From the NCBI GenBank assembly GCA_011033025.1, contig WFMF01000246.1, positions 1-64,000 of the forward strand: DNA of 64,000 nucleotides, written 5' to 3'. This document shows positions 35,201-46,461 of this stretch, piece by piece (within the stretch, counting starts at the first letter, position 1; every line of letters begins with the position of its first letter). A program made the translations under genes and the position numbers. A model generated the notes under the pieces. That model was given only the letters and a program-made list of their open reading frames with translations, ran no database searches and was not told where the DNA came from. This DNA is from Beroe forskalii (Eukaryota; Ctenophora; Nuda; Beroida; Beroidae).

Positions 35201-38200
35201 AGCTGAACAGCTCTTTGATAAGATTATTGAGCCCCTGTGGGACTGTTCAAGGAATGTTTCATGATTATAGAATTTCAGAGTAACGTTATGAAGTCACAAG
35301 TTCAATTTAATCGAAAATCGTGATCAGTGCATTTTCTAGTGCAGATGGACACTTTCTTACCGCATTTTGTCTATTTTGTCCAATTGTGTGGTTGTACCAA
35401 TTATGGGGTGAAGGAATCGGTTGCATTGATGTAACAGCTAAAGCTACAGTGCACAATGTAACTGCATTTTACCTACTTCTACTTGTATCATTGTATGGAA
35501 TGGGGAAGTCAGGAATGAGGGAGCCCCAATTTCCAAAACGCAAATTTGGGACTCTTCGTACACAGGATCATCCTTCAAATATTGGGTTGTCCCCAGGTGT
35601 GAGCTCCATCATACTACGCTAGGGTCATAATTGCGGGCAATCCCGTGTGTAGGAGGCTCGGTCTGCCTATATAAGCATCTCAATATTGAGTTTTAGCCCG
35701 TGTATCCAAAATAGAAACAATATGTGCTCCTTAATTTACCTGCCCCAGTGATAGAATGCTACACTAATACCTATCCTTAATCCTACTACTTCAAGGTTTT
35801 TGGTATTTTGTGCCCAAAAGTTTTATCAAGCTTACCTACATCAAAAATCACTAACTTGTGTGAAGTTAAGTTTTTCTTGCAATCCAGATAATTTCATATG
35901 AAAATGACACAAGATCAATTGGGCAAAGCCACAAACAGAGATATGGCCTCTTTTTATGGGCTAAATGGTTAGATTACATATCCAATTCACTTGCACGGGG
36001 AAATGTTGCATGGTCTATAATGGACTCAAGGCCACCCTCAAATTGTAGTACCTGTTATTGGAGCTCAACAACAATAATAAATCAATTAAAAAACAATTCT
36101 AATTTTATTGAATCCACAGTTCACACTCACTCTTTATAATTGATAATTGGCATAATTGGGTATAAATCACTGATAATCAGTGATTTATTATCGTTGTTGA
36201 ACTCCAATTGATAGTTCATGGAGTGGGATATTGCATTTGCAGATCTTTTTCTTGCAAACATCTTATGTCCATGGAAATACGACTTGAACTTCGGCCATTT
36301 TCAGAACTTTGCCTATGGGCCAAAATTTCAGCCTAAATCAATCCCAGTTTATTTCATAGCGCTGTCCTTGTTGACTTAAATTGGTTTGCAGTCGCCAAAA
36401 TTTCAACCAACTGTCAAGTTAAAAATTGTTAGAATTCAAAAAAATTAATGAATTATAAATCCTGAAAATTGAAATTTGGCAATTTTCTACCGTTTCTGAA
36501 GTTTTTAGTTATTATTTCAAGAATATGAATTTAATCATGATTTTGAACTATCATTCAGATTTCGGACAATGTTTTGCAATCAGACTCCGGCCTATCAACT
36601 GCCGAAGTTAAATTGCTGAAAAATTTGTCCAACTTTCATGATCAAATTCATCATCAAAGCCGAATTTGCCTTTTCATGACCGAAGCCGATGTCAGGACCT
36701 AATAAAGTAATAGCTTCGGCTTGATCTTCAAGTGGCCAAAATATTAATTTCGGTCGTTTCATACCTTCAATGTTTTTTTCCAATATTTTGATTTTTTGGA
36801 TGTAGAAAGATACTTGTAGCTTAAATAGAATGATTCCCAAATTTTTAAATCCTCTTGTAGGAGACTTAATTAACCAAAATCGTGTTTTTGGACTATAAAA
36901 AACAAAATATTTACACGATATATAACGGGCCTGATTAATTGTTTTTGATGCTGATTATGATTTTATTATTAGTGTATTATTTTGACGAGGGATCTTGGCA
37001 ATGAAAGGATGACTCTTATAAACATTATATAAGAATTATGTTTTTTGTATTTTTTGTATTTTTTTGTATTTTTATGTCCAAAGTGTACCCTATTTTTCAA
37101 AATTGGACAAAAAATTGTTGGACAAAAAAATACAAAAAAATACAAATAAAACATGATCCCCCCCCCCATTGTATTGTATTGTATTGTATTGTATTGTATT
37201 GTATTGTATTGTATTGTATTGTATTGTATTGTATTGTATTGTATTGTATTGTATTGTATCGTATTGTATTGTATTGTATTGTGTTGTATTGTATTGTATT
37301 GTATTGTATTGTATTGTATTGTATTGTATTGTATTGTATTGTATTGTATTGTATTGTATTGTATTGTATTGTATTGTATTGTATTGTATTGTATTGTATT
37401 GTATTGTATTGTATTGTATTGTATTGTATTGCCCACAACTCACATTATTCACAAAGCCCCCAAGCCGGATGCCCCAGGTTAGGGTAATTGAGCCTTCGTC
37501 AGGAAATCTGCTGTGAAAGAGTAGCATTCCGCATACCACAGTTGGAATAATCTGAAATAATTCATTAAATTTTAACGAAATAATTCAGGAACTGTTTTAA
37601 TGATTAATATCGGTACAATTTGTCCCTGTCTGGCTTCAAAATTAACAATTTGATACTAACCTATCGTCACCATATAGGCATGTAAAGTACCGAAGGTACC
37701 AGGGCTGTATACGAGTTCAAGATGAGAGGATTCGACGCAACATGGAACAAAAACATGGGCAGGTACTTAATATCAAATACAAGTTTTATAAACTTTTTCT
37801 GAAGTTCGAAAATGAAAGAAAGCCGAATGAATCATTCGGCTTTCTTTCATTTTCGAACTTCAGAAAAAGTTTATAAAACTGTAAGTTCTACTTTTTCAAA
37901 TACAAGCCCTTATTCAGCTTTTCCCATTCTTATTTCCTTTATGTTCCCCCTTTCCCCACATCCCGCTCCCCTTTTCTCTCATCCCTCTCCCCCTCTTTTC
38001 TCACATCCCCCTCCCCTTTCCCCACATCCCCCCTTTTCACGTCCTCCCCTTTCCCCACATCCCCCCCTTTCCCCACATCCCCCTTTTCACGTCCCCTCCC
38101 TTCCCCACATCCCCCTCTTTCTCACATCCCTTTCCCCACATCCCCCCTTCTCACGTCCCCCTTTTCTCACGTCCCCCTCCCTTTCCCCACATCCCCTTTC

Positions 38201-39578
38201 CCCACATCCCGCTCCCTTTCTCATCCCTCTCCCTCTTTCACATCCCCTCCCTTTCCCCACCCCCCCTTTTCTCACATCCCCCCTTTCTCACATCCCCCTT
38301 TCCTCAAACCCCGTTCCTCAGGTTACCTGAGTTGCGTCCACCACTGCCATGGCGAGGAAGAGAACCCACGTAATCCTCACTTTTCTCAAATCCCTCTCCC
38401 CTTTTCTCACATCCCCCTCCCCTCTCGCCAGCTTCTTTCCCCCTTTTCTCCCACCTCTTCTCACATCCCCCTACCCAGGTTACCTGAGTTGCGTCCACCA
38501 CTGCCATGGCGAGGAAGAGAACCCACGTGATCCTCACTTTTACCAAGTGTTGGTGGTAGAGCAGCAGGACTAGGGAGAACACGTTGCCGACCCCTCCGAT
38601 AAATCCTGGAACAAGGCGTAGGTTAGTGATATGGGGTACTATGACAACGCCAGCGAAGCGAAGGGGCATGATGCTGATAGAAGAGGAGGGGTTTTAGGCC
38701 ATAATAATGGTTGACTAAGCTATAAAGAGAGGCATAATACCATACAATACAATACAATACAATACAATACAATACAATACAATACAATACAACCTATACC
38801 ACTTACCACTTACAATACAATACAATACCAGCCACAACTAGCCTACAATACAATACCATACCATACAATACAATTACAATACAATACAATACAATACAAT
38901 ACAACCACATACAATACAATACAATAATACAATACAGCTACCTACCCACAATACAATAGCCACAGCCAATACAATACAATACAACCTAATACAATACAAT
39001 ACAATACAATACAGCCTAATACAATACAATACAATACAATACAATACAATACAATACAATACAATACAACCTACCTAGCTACAATACAATACAATACAAT
39101 ACAATACAATACAATACAATACAATACCAATACAATACTACCATACCATACCATACCATACCATACAGCCTGGCCACAATACAATACAGCCACAATACAA
39201 TACAATACAACCTGGCCTATACAATACAACCTATTCTGACACAATACAATACAATGGCTGTACTATTACAATACAATACAATACAATACAATACAATACA
39301 ATACAATACAATACAATACAATACAATACAATACAATACCTGATTAACTTCCGAACTGAGCCTGAGATGCTATACTTTGAATTAGGCAAAAATTACCCAT
39401 CATGAGAGCAATAATTTGTTAAACTTGTTGAAGACTTAGAGTTAAAAAATAAAAAGGTTGAAACATTTTAGACACTTCTTAAAGTAAGGTAACAAAACGG
39501 TCAAGAATTCACATATATTTAGACCAGCAAACCTAGATGGGATGTTTCTGTCAATTCTCTGATTTCTTCCTGCTTCAT
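32218..39578 (-). CDS. GPCR-like membrane protein, 9 exons, 454 aa, TM7 not found
   Basis: Minus-strand exons: 39614-39533 (ATG at 39578), 38605-38484, 37551-37444, 34445-34363, 34134-34016, 33814-33698, 33509-33283, 32863-32778, 32674-32218. GT-AG throughout and all phases fit. Hydrophobic segments in order: FIGGVGNVFSLVLLLY (TM1 with GxxGN), VLFLAMAVVDAT plus IIPTVVCGMLLF (TM2, LAxxD-like), TLTWGIR in the first outer loop, IAQLISFLLTAIKAFVYIFP (TM3; DRY replaced by KAF), LCCFATNICLESLLFSSVY (TM4), LFYYVWIKLILALLPFTLTI (TM5), a basic third inner loop with RDTRG repeats, and ALTTAFLLVVTNVIGYSL (TM6). The tail exons are hydrophilic, Ser/Thr-rich, ending TEYETSII. The layout suggests a divergent rhodopsin-class receptor; ligand unknown. 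A six-pass non-receptor protein remains possible. Confidence 0.6.
34902..35035. repeat. Short dispersed element with GGGGGGGATCATG end, copy 1
   Basis: Starts with ttgtattgtattgta followed by ggggggggatcatgatttt, then gtccaatgtgtaccctgttt, ttggacaaaaaattcgttgg and acaaaaaaatacaaa. The same element stands inverted at 37,040-37,167. Both copies put the G-run directly against (TATTG) units. Located in intron 3 of the GPCR-like gene. Confidence 0.65.
37040..37167. repeat. Short dispersed element with GGGGGGGATCATG end, copy 2
   Basis: Inverted copy of 34,902-35,035: gtattttttgtat..., gtccaaagtgtaccctattt, ttggacaaaaaattgttgga, catgatcccccccccc. It ends exactly where the (TATTG)n array begins. 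Confidence 0.65.
37168..37431. repeat. (TATTG)n pentanucleotide array, about 52 units
   Basis: Almost pure array, complement of the (AATAC)n at 24.8 kb, with two or three variant units. It fills the first part of intron 3 of the GPCR-like gene: the donor GTGAGT (37,443) is separated from it by about a dozen bases. Confidence 0.95.
37782..37880. repeat. 99-bp perfect palindrome (49-bp arms, 1-nt centre)
   Basis: The left arm from agttttataaactttttctg to aaagccgaatga is repeated as an exact reverse complement after a single A. No mismatch was found in 49 bp. Located in intron 2 of the GPCR-like gene, between exons ending 38,484 and starting 37,551. Confidence 0.9.
37935..38325. repeat. Pyrimidine-rich simple tandem repeat
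   Basis: Degenerate units of ctttccccacatccccc and cttttctcacatccccc, about 15-18 bp each. A shorter stretch of the same repeat (38,386-38,475) lies between two copies of a receptor exon end. Intronic; strand-asymmetric (C+T on the plus strand). Confidence 0.9.
38327..38394 (-). pseudogene. Duplicated fragment of the TM1/TM2 exon of the GPCR-like gene
   Basis: The end of exon 2 (KVRITWVLFLAMAVVDATQ and its GTAACC donor, 38,484-38,541) is repeated about 147 bp downstream at 38,337-38,394 with one silent difference (atc/att). The copy has a donor but begins inside the exon, with pyrimidine repeat in place of the TM1 half, so it is an incomplete exon copy, likely from unequal exchange in the flanking repeat. 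Confidence 0.8.
38737..39341. repeat. Interrupted (AATAC)n array with higher-order pattern
   Basis: Blocks of aatac units separated by short spacers such as aacctacc, agccac, agctacctaccc and by atacc-unit blocks. Third array of the same pentamer in the window, in intron 1 of the GPCR-like gene. Confidence 0.92.
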
Positions 39579-39723
39579 AGCGGCCTGTTCCACGCACCAT
39601 TTCAACACTTCTAACTGAACATTTTTAGAATTATTTTTATTAAATAAGGGTTGAATAATAAGTATCAAACTCAAATCAGCGTTTAAACTTTCCTTTCGTT
39701 AGTAAGATAATAAGCTAATTCAG

Positions 39724-40318
39724 CTATATCTTGAATAATGAACAATTGTAGCCTCGAAGTATGATGGGTGTTTCGTTCCCTAAATCTGGCCACTGCTTGA
39801 ACTCTCGCCTGCCTCGCGCCGGATGGGACTTGCTGAACAACCCCGAGCACCAAGTCCCCATCCAACTTTTTGAGTGTGTTTTGTTTTTCCGATTTGGAGT
39901 GCTAATTTCAGTGTGTGTTGACGTGACATTGGCAATCAGGCCACTTTCTGCGGCGAATACATGCCTTTTACGGCATCTCAATGTGCTTGTGGTCTTATTT
40001 ATTATTGTTAATGTATTAATTTTATTTATTTATTTCGGCACATGCCAGCCCCACCGTGGGTTTTCAAACAAACAAATCTTAATGCTTTGAGGAATAATGA
40101 GGGTTCAGTGAGAGATGTTGTTGAGAATTGAGACACCCTACTGTCTCAGTGTAGCTCCATAGTAAGTGTTCGATGAGAGACAGGTGGTCTCTAGCACATT
40201 TTATTGATAACACCTGGCTCTTCAAACACTCTTTAAATAATGTAGTGGTGAATGAGCCCCAGCAATTAGAACACGTGTTCTTATAATTATAGGCTTTATA
40301 AAGACACTTCAGTTTCAT
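39724..40318. other. Possible exon fragments or old repeat; unassigned
   Basis: The minus-strand open frame 40,318-40,079 contains NTCSNCWGSF, LFKECLKS and DHLSLIEHLLWSY; a CxxC...EC...LPLxxHL pattern is known near the C-terminus of LRRC58/LRRC28-type leucine-rich-repeat proteins, but the match is weak. The neighbouring frame 39,981-39,724 (WMGTWCSGLFSKSHPARG) is open on both strands and may be an old repeat. No splice-supported model could be made. Confidence 0.3.
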
Positions 40319-41152
40319 TACGGCCCTGATAATTGATATAGGTACATTAGATTTAGATTGCTGGTTGGTTTATGATAAATTCACACTTCAACTCTTCAAG
40401 AGCTGTGGTGATGCCACCGAGACGAAGTTGTTCAAGGCGGTTGTTCAGCTTTCAAAGTGAGAACTGAGACTGCCCGACGGATTGTGGTCGTTCCATTTCA
40501 TATCGGACCTATGGAGCTCAGAACCTGTGCACAGTGTTCAACCGTCTCGACTTCGTCTTGGCGGTCTCTGTACAGCTCTCAAAGTGAGAAGGTATAGTTA
40601 CTATCATGATTGTACATTTTATACTTTCCTTCCCCATTCCCCGATCGTTTCTTTGTTTTAACAAAGGGCATCGGGGTTGGAAGAAATATTAATTTTCACT
40701 GCTTTGTGATGGATGTGTGTGAAGTACACTCCAATCTTAGAAGAGGCTGGTGCTGAATGATGTGTTCCGCTTCTTTGTTACAGTTACTGGCGACGGAAAC
40801 TTCAGCCTTCGACGATTGTTGCCACATAATTATACTCTTCACACATTTAATCGTCAAAACATTTTATACTCTTTACGTACAACGCTTAAGCTGAAATGCT
40901 TGCCACACAATTTTAAGGTGCCTCAATTTTAGATACAAAAGAAAAGGTTGTTTTCTCAGTTTATATATTAAGTTACTTACAATTGTATTGTAAACAAACA
41001 AAGATCGTGTGCTAAACGTATAATGTACCTACATTCTTACAATGTTGAGGTTTTGTTTTAAGATCACTTCTTTTTCACAGTTTTTCATTCGTCTTTCGGT
41101 CGCTTGAAACCTTCCCTTGAATACAGATATTGGTACTTGATTGTACACAGAT
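40319..41152. other. Intergenic; nothing firm
   Basis: A pair of related segments, ccgagacgaagttgttcaag (about 40,420) and the inverted cgacttcgtcttggcgg (about 40,548), each followed by tcaaagtgagaa, forms a loose inverted repeat. No gene seen. Confidence 0.35.
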
Positions 41153-42793
41153 ATTGCTATTCGGGCAGATAAAATTCATACCACATTTAAAAATCAATTT
41201 ATGGGACAAAGACACAAATTATGGTAAGAGGCTGGTATGAATAACACTTGCCACACTACAACACAACATCATAATTATATACACCCTGTTAATTGATTCT
41301 TCTAATGCTGCTACTCACGATACTTGCTTTATAATACTAACGTGTATATACGCTAAAGATTTCCAGCTATTATTGTGACCAATACGCTCCTCATGTAATA
41401 CTGTTAGGCCAATTATCAATCTAAACTAGATGATGACGTCACGATCGACCACCGGAATAGCCTAGACCACTAGACCAGCATGATCACGTGACAAAATAGC
41501 GTGATGTTAACTTATTACTTAACTCAAAATGTGATTGTGAGTAGTCGCATCGTTGTTGTGCTGGTACTAAGCTTCAACTTCAAGCTGTATAAACGCATTT
41601 CTACAGCTCGGAGGAGAACTTAGATTAAATATTACTCCTTTGATCCAATCTCCTTCAGCACAGCTGGCCCATAACTGCTATGCGCTAAGCTCTTCAGACG
41701 GTGATCTACTGGATGACATGTTAATGTTACATCCAGTGAGGCTAAAGAGCTATATTTCAATGTTATATTGCTTCGAATCTTCGTAAATTTTGAGGGTAAT
41801 TTTGCAGTTATAGTTTATTCTTCATGTTCTTTTTCTCTCGTTCTTTTCGAAAAGACATTTTATTAAGGAAGGATTACAAATGATTATGTTATGTGAGGAT
41901 CACGTCTATACAACTAACACAACCTTCACATGATTATACAATGAACATGACTGTACAATGTACATTGTACCAGTATATGACTGTACATTGAACATGACTG
42001 TAAATTGTATATGACTTTACATTGAACTTGACTGTACATTGTACATGACTCATGCCCCAGGAAAAGGACGCTGTACTTTCAACAGAGCTGCTTATGATCA
42101 TATTGCACATCGACTAAGAAACACAAATGTTATTAAACAAGAACCTGTAACAGCTTGTTAATCACTTATTACATCTAATACACTACACTAAAGCTGGTGC
42201 TCACTGTGTACTCACTCTAGCAAAGTTTTTAGTTTACTAAAACTGGTTTTACTGTAGGACATTACACAATGTAATTGTAAGTGCTGTATTAGTTCAATAG
42301 TTTTTTTAAGTTTGCACTGTGGGGCCGCCCCAACAATTGTAAAACACAGCTCACTAAGTGCTTTTAAACCTCACTTTTGTGCTCTAGATATCTTGAAAGC
42401 TCCAAATGAAGGCTTCCAGCAATCTTAGATTACAGCATAAGAAGTTTCCTCGAATGAGCATTCTGACTTCACCGGAATGTTCCATGTGTGTTATCCGGTT
42501 AACCATGCGGTCTCGATATCATGAGGCATCCTTTGATTTTAACAGTTCAAATTGTATTGTGCATTCTGGACCGGTTTTTCTTATTCGCTATTGCACTTTT
42601 TTGAATATCAGTTTACTTAAGTCTTAAGCTTGGAGTTTTATTTTTTATTTTTCTGCTTGCATTGTGAGGTTGTAACGACTAAAGAGTAAAGAAACTTCAT
42701 TGAAACAGTTCAAAACTACAAGGCTATACTACATTTGAATTTTGTTTTCATAACCATTTATTTCCGATTCTATAATTCTCTAAATCAGGATCT

Positions 42794-44668
42794 ATGGACT
42801 CAAATGACGAGAAAACGAAACTAACAGAACACGTTGAAGAAACACCTTTAACATGCATCTCGACCCCTGCATTAGATAGTAGTGAAGTAGACATTGATGA
42901 AGCTATTGAGCAGTCTGGAGGAGGATTAGGTCTCATCCTATGGAGTACGGGACCTTTCCTTCTCTTCTGTCTGGAAGGCGCGGAAATTGTGGTGCTCTCC
43001 ATCATTGCTCTGATTCTGGGCTGCGAATGGAACTTATCTACCACGGCCATAGCGGCCTTGCAGGTTCGTGCCACCAATGCAGTTTTGAGAGACACACCAA
43101 ATAAAACACAGATTTAATAAGGATAAGATCATTCAATTTTCCTTTTCTCTACATATTTCTCTAAATTGGCAGCAATTCAGAGTGTTGCCATTATGGGCAG
43201 CATGGTATGCTCACTCCTGTGCTCTAAGACACTATAATTCTGAGTGTTTCTGTGGTTTCAGAGCGTTGCCATGATTGGGATCATGGTATCTTCCTTCCTG
43301 TGTTCTAACATGGGAGATATGTACGGGCGACGTACGATGGCCCTGATAGGCGCCGTTGGAACTGCGGTTATGGGCGTGGCAAGTGGCTTCGCAACGAACT
43401 TCTGGCAACTTCTTCTGCTGAGGGTAATTCTGGGCATTTTCATGGGAATCGCCACTCCTTCCGCAGCAGTGCTGATAGGTAATATTCATTGTAGTCGCTA
43501 CAATCTCATTGGAAATTGTGATAGTTCACACTAGCCAGCGGTGCTCTCACTTGTCAACTCTCATAGAAGTCTGCTTTGATAATATTCATACAAAGTTCTG
43601 ACTTCTTTCACCATTCACATTTCACCTGCATACCCTAGTTTTATCTTATAGTTGAGGCCATTACATCCCAGTTATTCTGTCCCACCAGATTAAACCCTAT
43701 CTCCAGGAGAAGTATCCCCCATCAGATGGAGGAGCTGGATACTGTCCTACGTGTCCCTGGCGTGGGGTATCGGCTGCTCGGTGACTAGCGGGCTAGCCTA
43801 TCTGGTCCTGGAGCCGTACGGATGGCGAGGCCTTATGATAGGAGCCTCCCTCCTCTTCTCCCCCTCCATCGTCTTCCTGGCCCTCACCAGCGAGTCCCCC
43901 AGATTTGACGCTCTCAAAGGCAACTGGGCCAGGGCGGAGAGGACAGTGAACGCCATCGCAAGACTGAACAGAACGGCAAAGACACAAGTAAGACTGCAGA
44001 GGTCCATCAACCCTCCAGAGAATAAGGATGGGGGTATAGTCACCACTTTCAAGAGGATTCGTTCCCTAGGCCTTCTCCAGGACTTCGTAGTTCTGAGCAT
44101 ATTCTCAACTTTAGCAATGAGTTTGTACTATTACCTGAGTTACTCCACCCCACGTTTTGTCAATGAAGGTTACTGTTCTCAGGCCACAATAGCCAAGAAC
44201 AAGACCTGTATCTTTGACAATGAATCCTTGTTCGATATCGGCGTTATAGGCCTGTTTGAGCCGCTGGGGGTCGTGGTAGCTGTTGTCTTGATTGATAAGA
44301 TAGGGAGGAGGGTAACATTCCAAGGGACCAATGTCTTGATCTTCATCTCCCTCTTCTCTCTATACTTCTGTGTAAACAAACACTACCAGATGGCATTCCT
44401 CATCCTGATCAAGTTCGGGATCGCACAGGCAGGTTGGGCCCCCACTGTGCTCAGCGTGGAGTACTTCCCCACTGCAGTACGGGCCTTTGCGCTCTCCTTT
44501 GGGATGAGTGTCCAGAGGCTAGGGGCTCTGCAGGGGCTCGTCACTGTCAATTACCTTTTCAACGCAAACCCAAGAAGCGTGCTGGTCGTTTCTCAAGTGC
44601 AAACTGTCTTGATGGCCATTTGCTTAGCGTTCTTGAAGCGAGAAACTATGGGTACACAGTTGGAGTGA
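42794..44668 (+). CDS. SVOP-like major facilitator transporter, copy 1
   Basis: Exons 42,794-43,063, 43,262-43,478 and 43,707-44,668 join in phase to 482 aa. The start ATG lies five bases after an AG acceptor, so the first exon(s) upstream are untranslated. About 40 hydrophilic residues precede TM1 (FCLEGAEIVVLSIIALILGC then EW), the hallmark of the SV2/SVOP group (AD..EI.LLS....CEW). Then GDMYGRRTMA, the conserved MFS loop motif; EVSPIRWRSW; ESPRFDALKG after TM6; and DKIGRRVTF in the second half. It should be a 12-pass membrane protein of vesicles or plasma membrane; the substrate is not predictable. Differs from copy 2 by about three residues (VF/IF, TQV/TRI). Confidence 0.9.
43181..43228 (+). 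pseudogene. Vestigial or alternative copy of the start of transporter exon 3
   Basis: After a CAG acceptor, agtgttgccattatgggcag reads SVAIMGSMVCSLLCSK, a diverged version of SVAMIGIMVSSFLCSN that opens the real exon 80 bp downstream. It ends after ctctaag without a GT donor. The same remnant is in copy 2 (49,499-49,546), so it predates the gene duplication. Confidence 0.7.
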
Positions 44669-44998
44669 CGGATGAAAATTATCCTTTTTCTCACTTATTA
44701 TGACTCTAAAAGCTTAACTTATCGATTAAAATTGTGTCAGTTTTAAGATTGCATTTTATTTAACGCGTAAAATTTGATATATTTGTAAATATAGAAATAT
44801 TGAAAGTTCTACACTTTGTGTATTTCAAAATATTATCAGACTGAAAAGATTGTTCTCAGTATTCGAGTATTTCATATAGATAAATTTTGTTTAGCAAATG
44901 AATTATTATTTCATTGCCTATTAACTTTTAAGTTAACTTTCAGTCAGAAGGTTTATTTTAAATAATCTGATACACAGATGCAGGAAATAAAAGCCTAC

Positions 44999-45417
44999 CT
45001 GAGCCGCCTGAGCGACATGGTGCAAGACACTACGTCCCATGTGGTCCCGTTTCAGAACATCAGCCCCATGACTCAGCAATGTCTCGCAGATCTTGAGATG
45101 CCCCATCCGTCCCGCGTCCATCAGAGGAGTCAGTCCACTGCTGTCACCCTGCGTGCGGTGTTAGCTCATGATCCGTTGTGAGTAGTAGAGTAGTAGGTCT
45201 GGTTAACATCCACCAATCAGCAGCGAAATGAGCGTAAACTCACGAGCTGATTGGTCAATGTCATGACGATTTCAGGATCCTCGATCCTACGGCTAAGCTA
45301 ATATCAAGTGTACCTGATTAGGGCACAGCCCATGCGTAAGCAGCCAAAGTGCAGCAGAGTCACTGGTGTTCAGTGCCGCAGAGTGTAGCAAAGTCCGCCC
45401 ATTATTGCTCACATTTC
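44999..45417 (-). pseudogene. ANKRD16: Orphan ANKRD16 exons in duplication unit 1
   Basis: Exons 45417-45314 (NGRTLLHSAAL, WLLTHGLCPNQ) and 45148-44999 (GLTPLMDAGRMGHLKICETL, ADVLKRDHMGRSVLHHVA) are full ankyrin-repeat exons with acceptor AGs and GT donors (GTACAC, GTAGGC). They are copies of the last two exons of the gene at 52.4-57.5 kb. No further ankyrin exon was found downstream (lower coordinates) before 39 kb, so this is either a remnant or the original location of the gene's 3' half now separated from its 5' half by the duplication. Confidence 0.8.
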
Positions 45418-45617
45418 CTGCGAAATGTAACTGTGTCTTGGAGATTCGGAGAACTCGAGATCGTAGGGGGAATGGATGTTGGGGGAATGGATATCGGATA
45501 TTGGGAGAATGGATATTGGAAAATGGTTATTGGGGGAATGGACATCAGGGGAAGGACATTTGGGGAAACGTAGAGTTGAGAAAGGAGGTGTGACGGGAAA
45601 CTTTTATTTACTGCCAA

Positions 45618-46316
45618 GGCCCCAACCCTTTTGGGTCAGTTGTATAAAAAACCGGTGTCTTCCGGTTTTATTGAATATCATTATGGCTGTTTTGCTCAAT
45701 GAATCACTTCTGATGCTTACTTCCAGTCCCCACTCACAGTACTTTGAGCTTGTCAAGCATTCTTTGTAGACTTTCTCTATCTCGAGCAAGCAGTACCAGA
45801 TCGTCTGCCCAAAGGAGGTGAGTAATGAGAGTTTCATTAAGTTCTGGGACTTGAACTGGATTTTCAGGGTCGTCAGCCATTTTATTGAGCTCTATTGACA
45901 ACTTGTGGATGTAAATTTTGAAAAGTTCTGGACTGATGGGGTGTCCTTGTTCGGTGCCACAAAGTATGTCGATAGATGTCGACAGTTTATTTATAATCTT
46001 GATTTTGGCTTTTGAGCTATTGTACATGTAGTTCATGCAGTTTGAAAGTTTACCAGTCATTCCCATGGTCCCAAGTTTGTAGAGAGGGCCTCTGCAAACA
46101 GTATCGAAGGCCTTTCTGAAGTCTATCGAAGCAAGAGTAGAGATAGCCCTCCCTTTTTTGACATATTTTTCGATGCAGGTTTGCAGAGAGAATATGTGGT
46201 CTGAAGTTTGTGCTTGCTGACAAAATCCAAGCTGGTTCTTAGTGTCAGGGCACACTATTCTCCTGAATTCTATGAGCCTTTCCAGCATAATAGATGAGAA
46301 AAGTTTTCCTAGCAAT
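45618..46316 (-). mobile_element. Truncated LINE reverse-transcriptase insertion between the duplicated units
   Basis: The minus-strand open frame 46,387-45,734 shows ILLGKLFSSIMLERL, QLGFCQQAQTSDHIF, ASIDFRKAFDTVCRG, TEQGHPISPELFKIYI and LLWADDLVLLA, the palm motifs of a non-LTR reverse transcriptase with WADD at the active site. It is open for over 200 codons but lacks endonuclease and C-terminal parts. The 5' break falls at the first base of unit 2 (acagatattgctattcggg), and the 3' break close to the end of unit 1. It looks like a 5'-truncated copy at the duplication junction, fairly young. Confidence 0.85.
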
Positions 46317-46461
46317 ATACAGATATTGCTATTCGGGCTGACAAAATTCATGCCACATTTAAAAATCCATTTATGGGACATAGACAATAATTATGGTACA
46401 AACTACAAAGTAAGAGACTGGTATGAATAACATTTGCCTCACTACAACACAACATCATAAT

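Larger units (their letters stand above)
41153..45595. repeat. Segmental tandem duplication, unit 1
   Basis: From acagatattgctattcggg to gtagagttgagaaaggaggt this stretch is highly similar to 46,317-53,130, including transporter exons, introns, upstream flank and two ANKRD16 exons. Unit 1 lacks three insertions found in unit 2 and keeps an intact ANKRD16 donor. The flank upstream of the transporter (41,200-42,780) holds tgtacatt/aatgtaca tandem motifs near 41,940-42,050 and a hairpin actggatgacatgttaatgt...catccagt near 41,708. Confidence 0.92.

Noticed and set aside
43232..44379. Several minus-strand frames opposite the transporter exons
   Set aside because: Shadow frames; identical shadows occur opposite copy 2, and the plus strand carries the conserved MFS motifs and splice sites.
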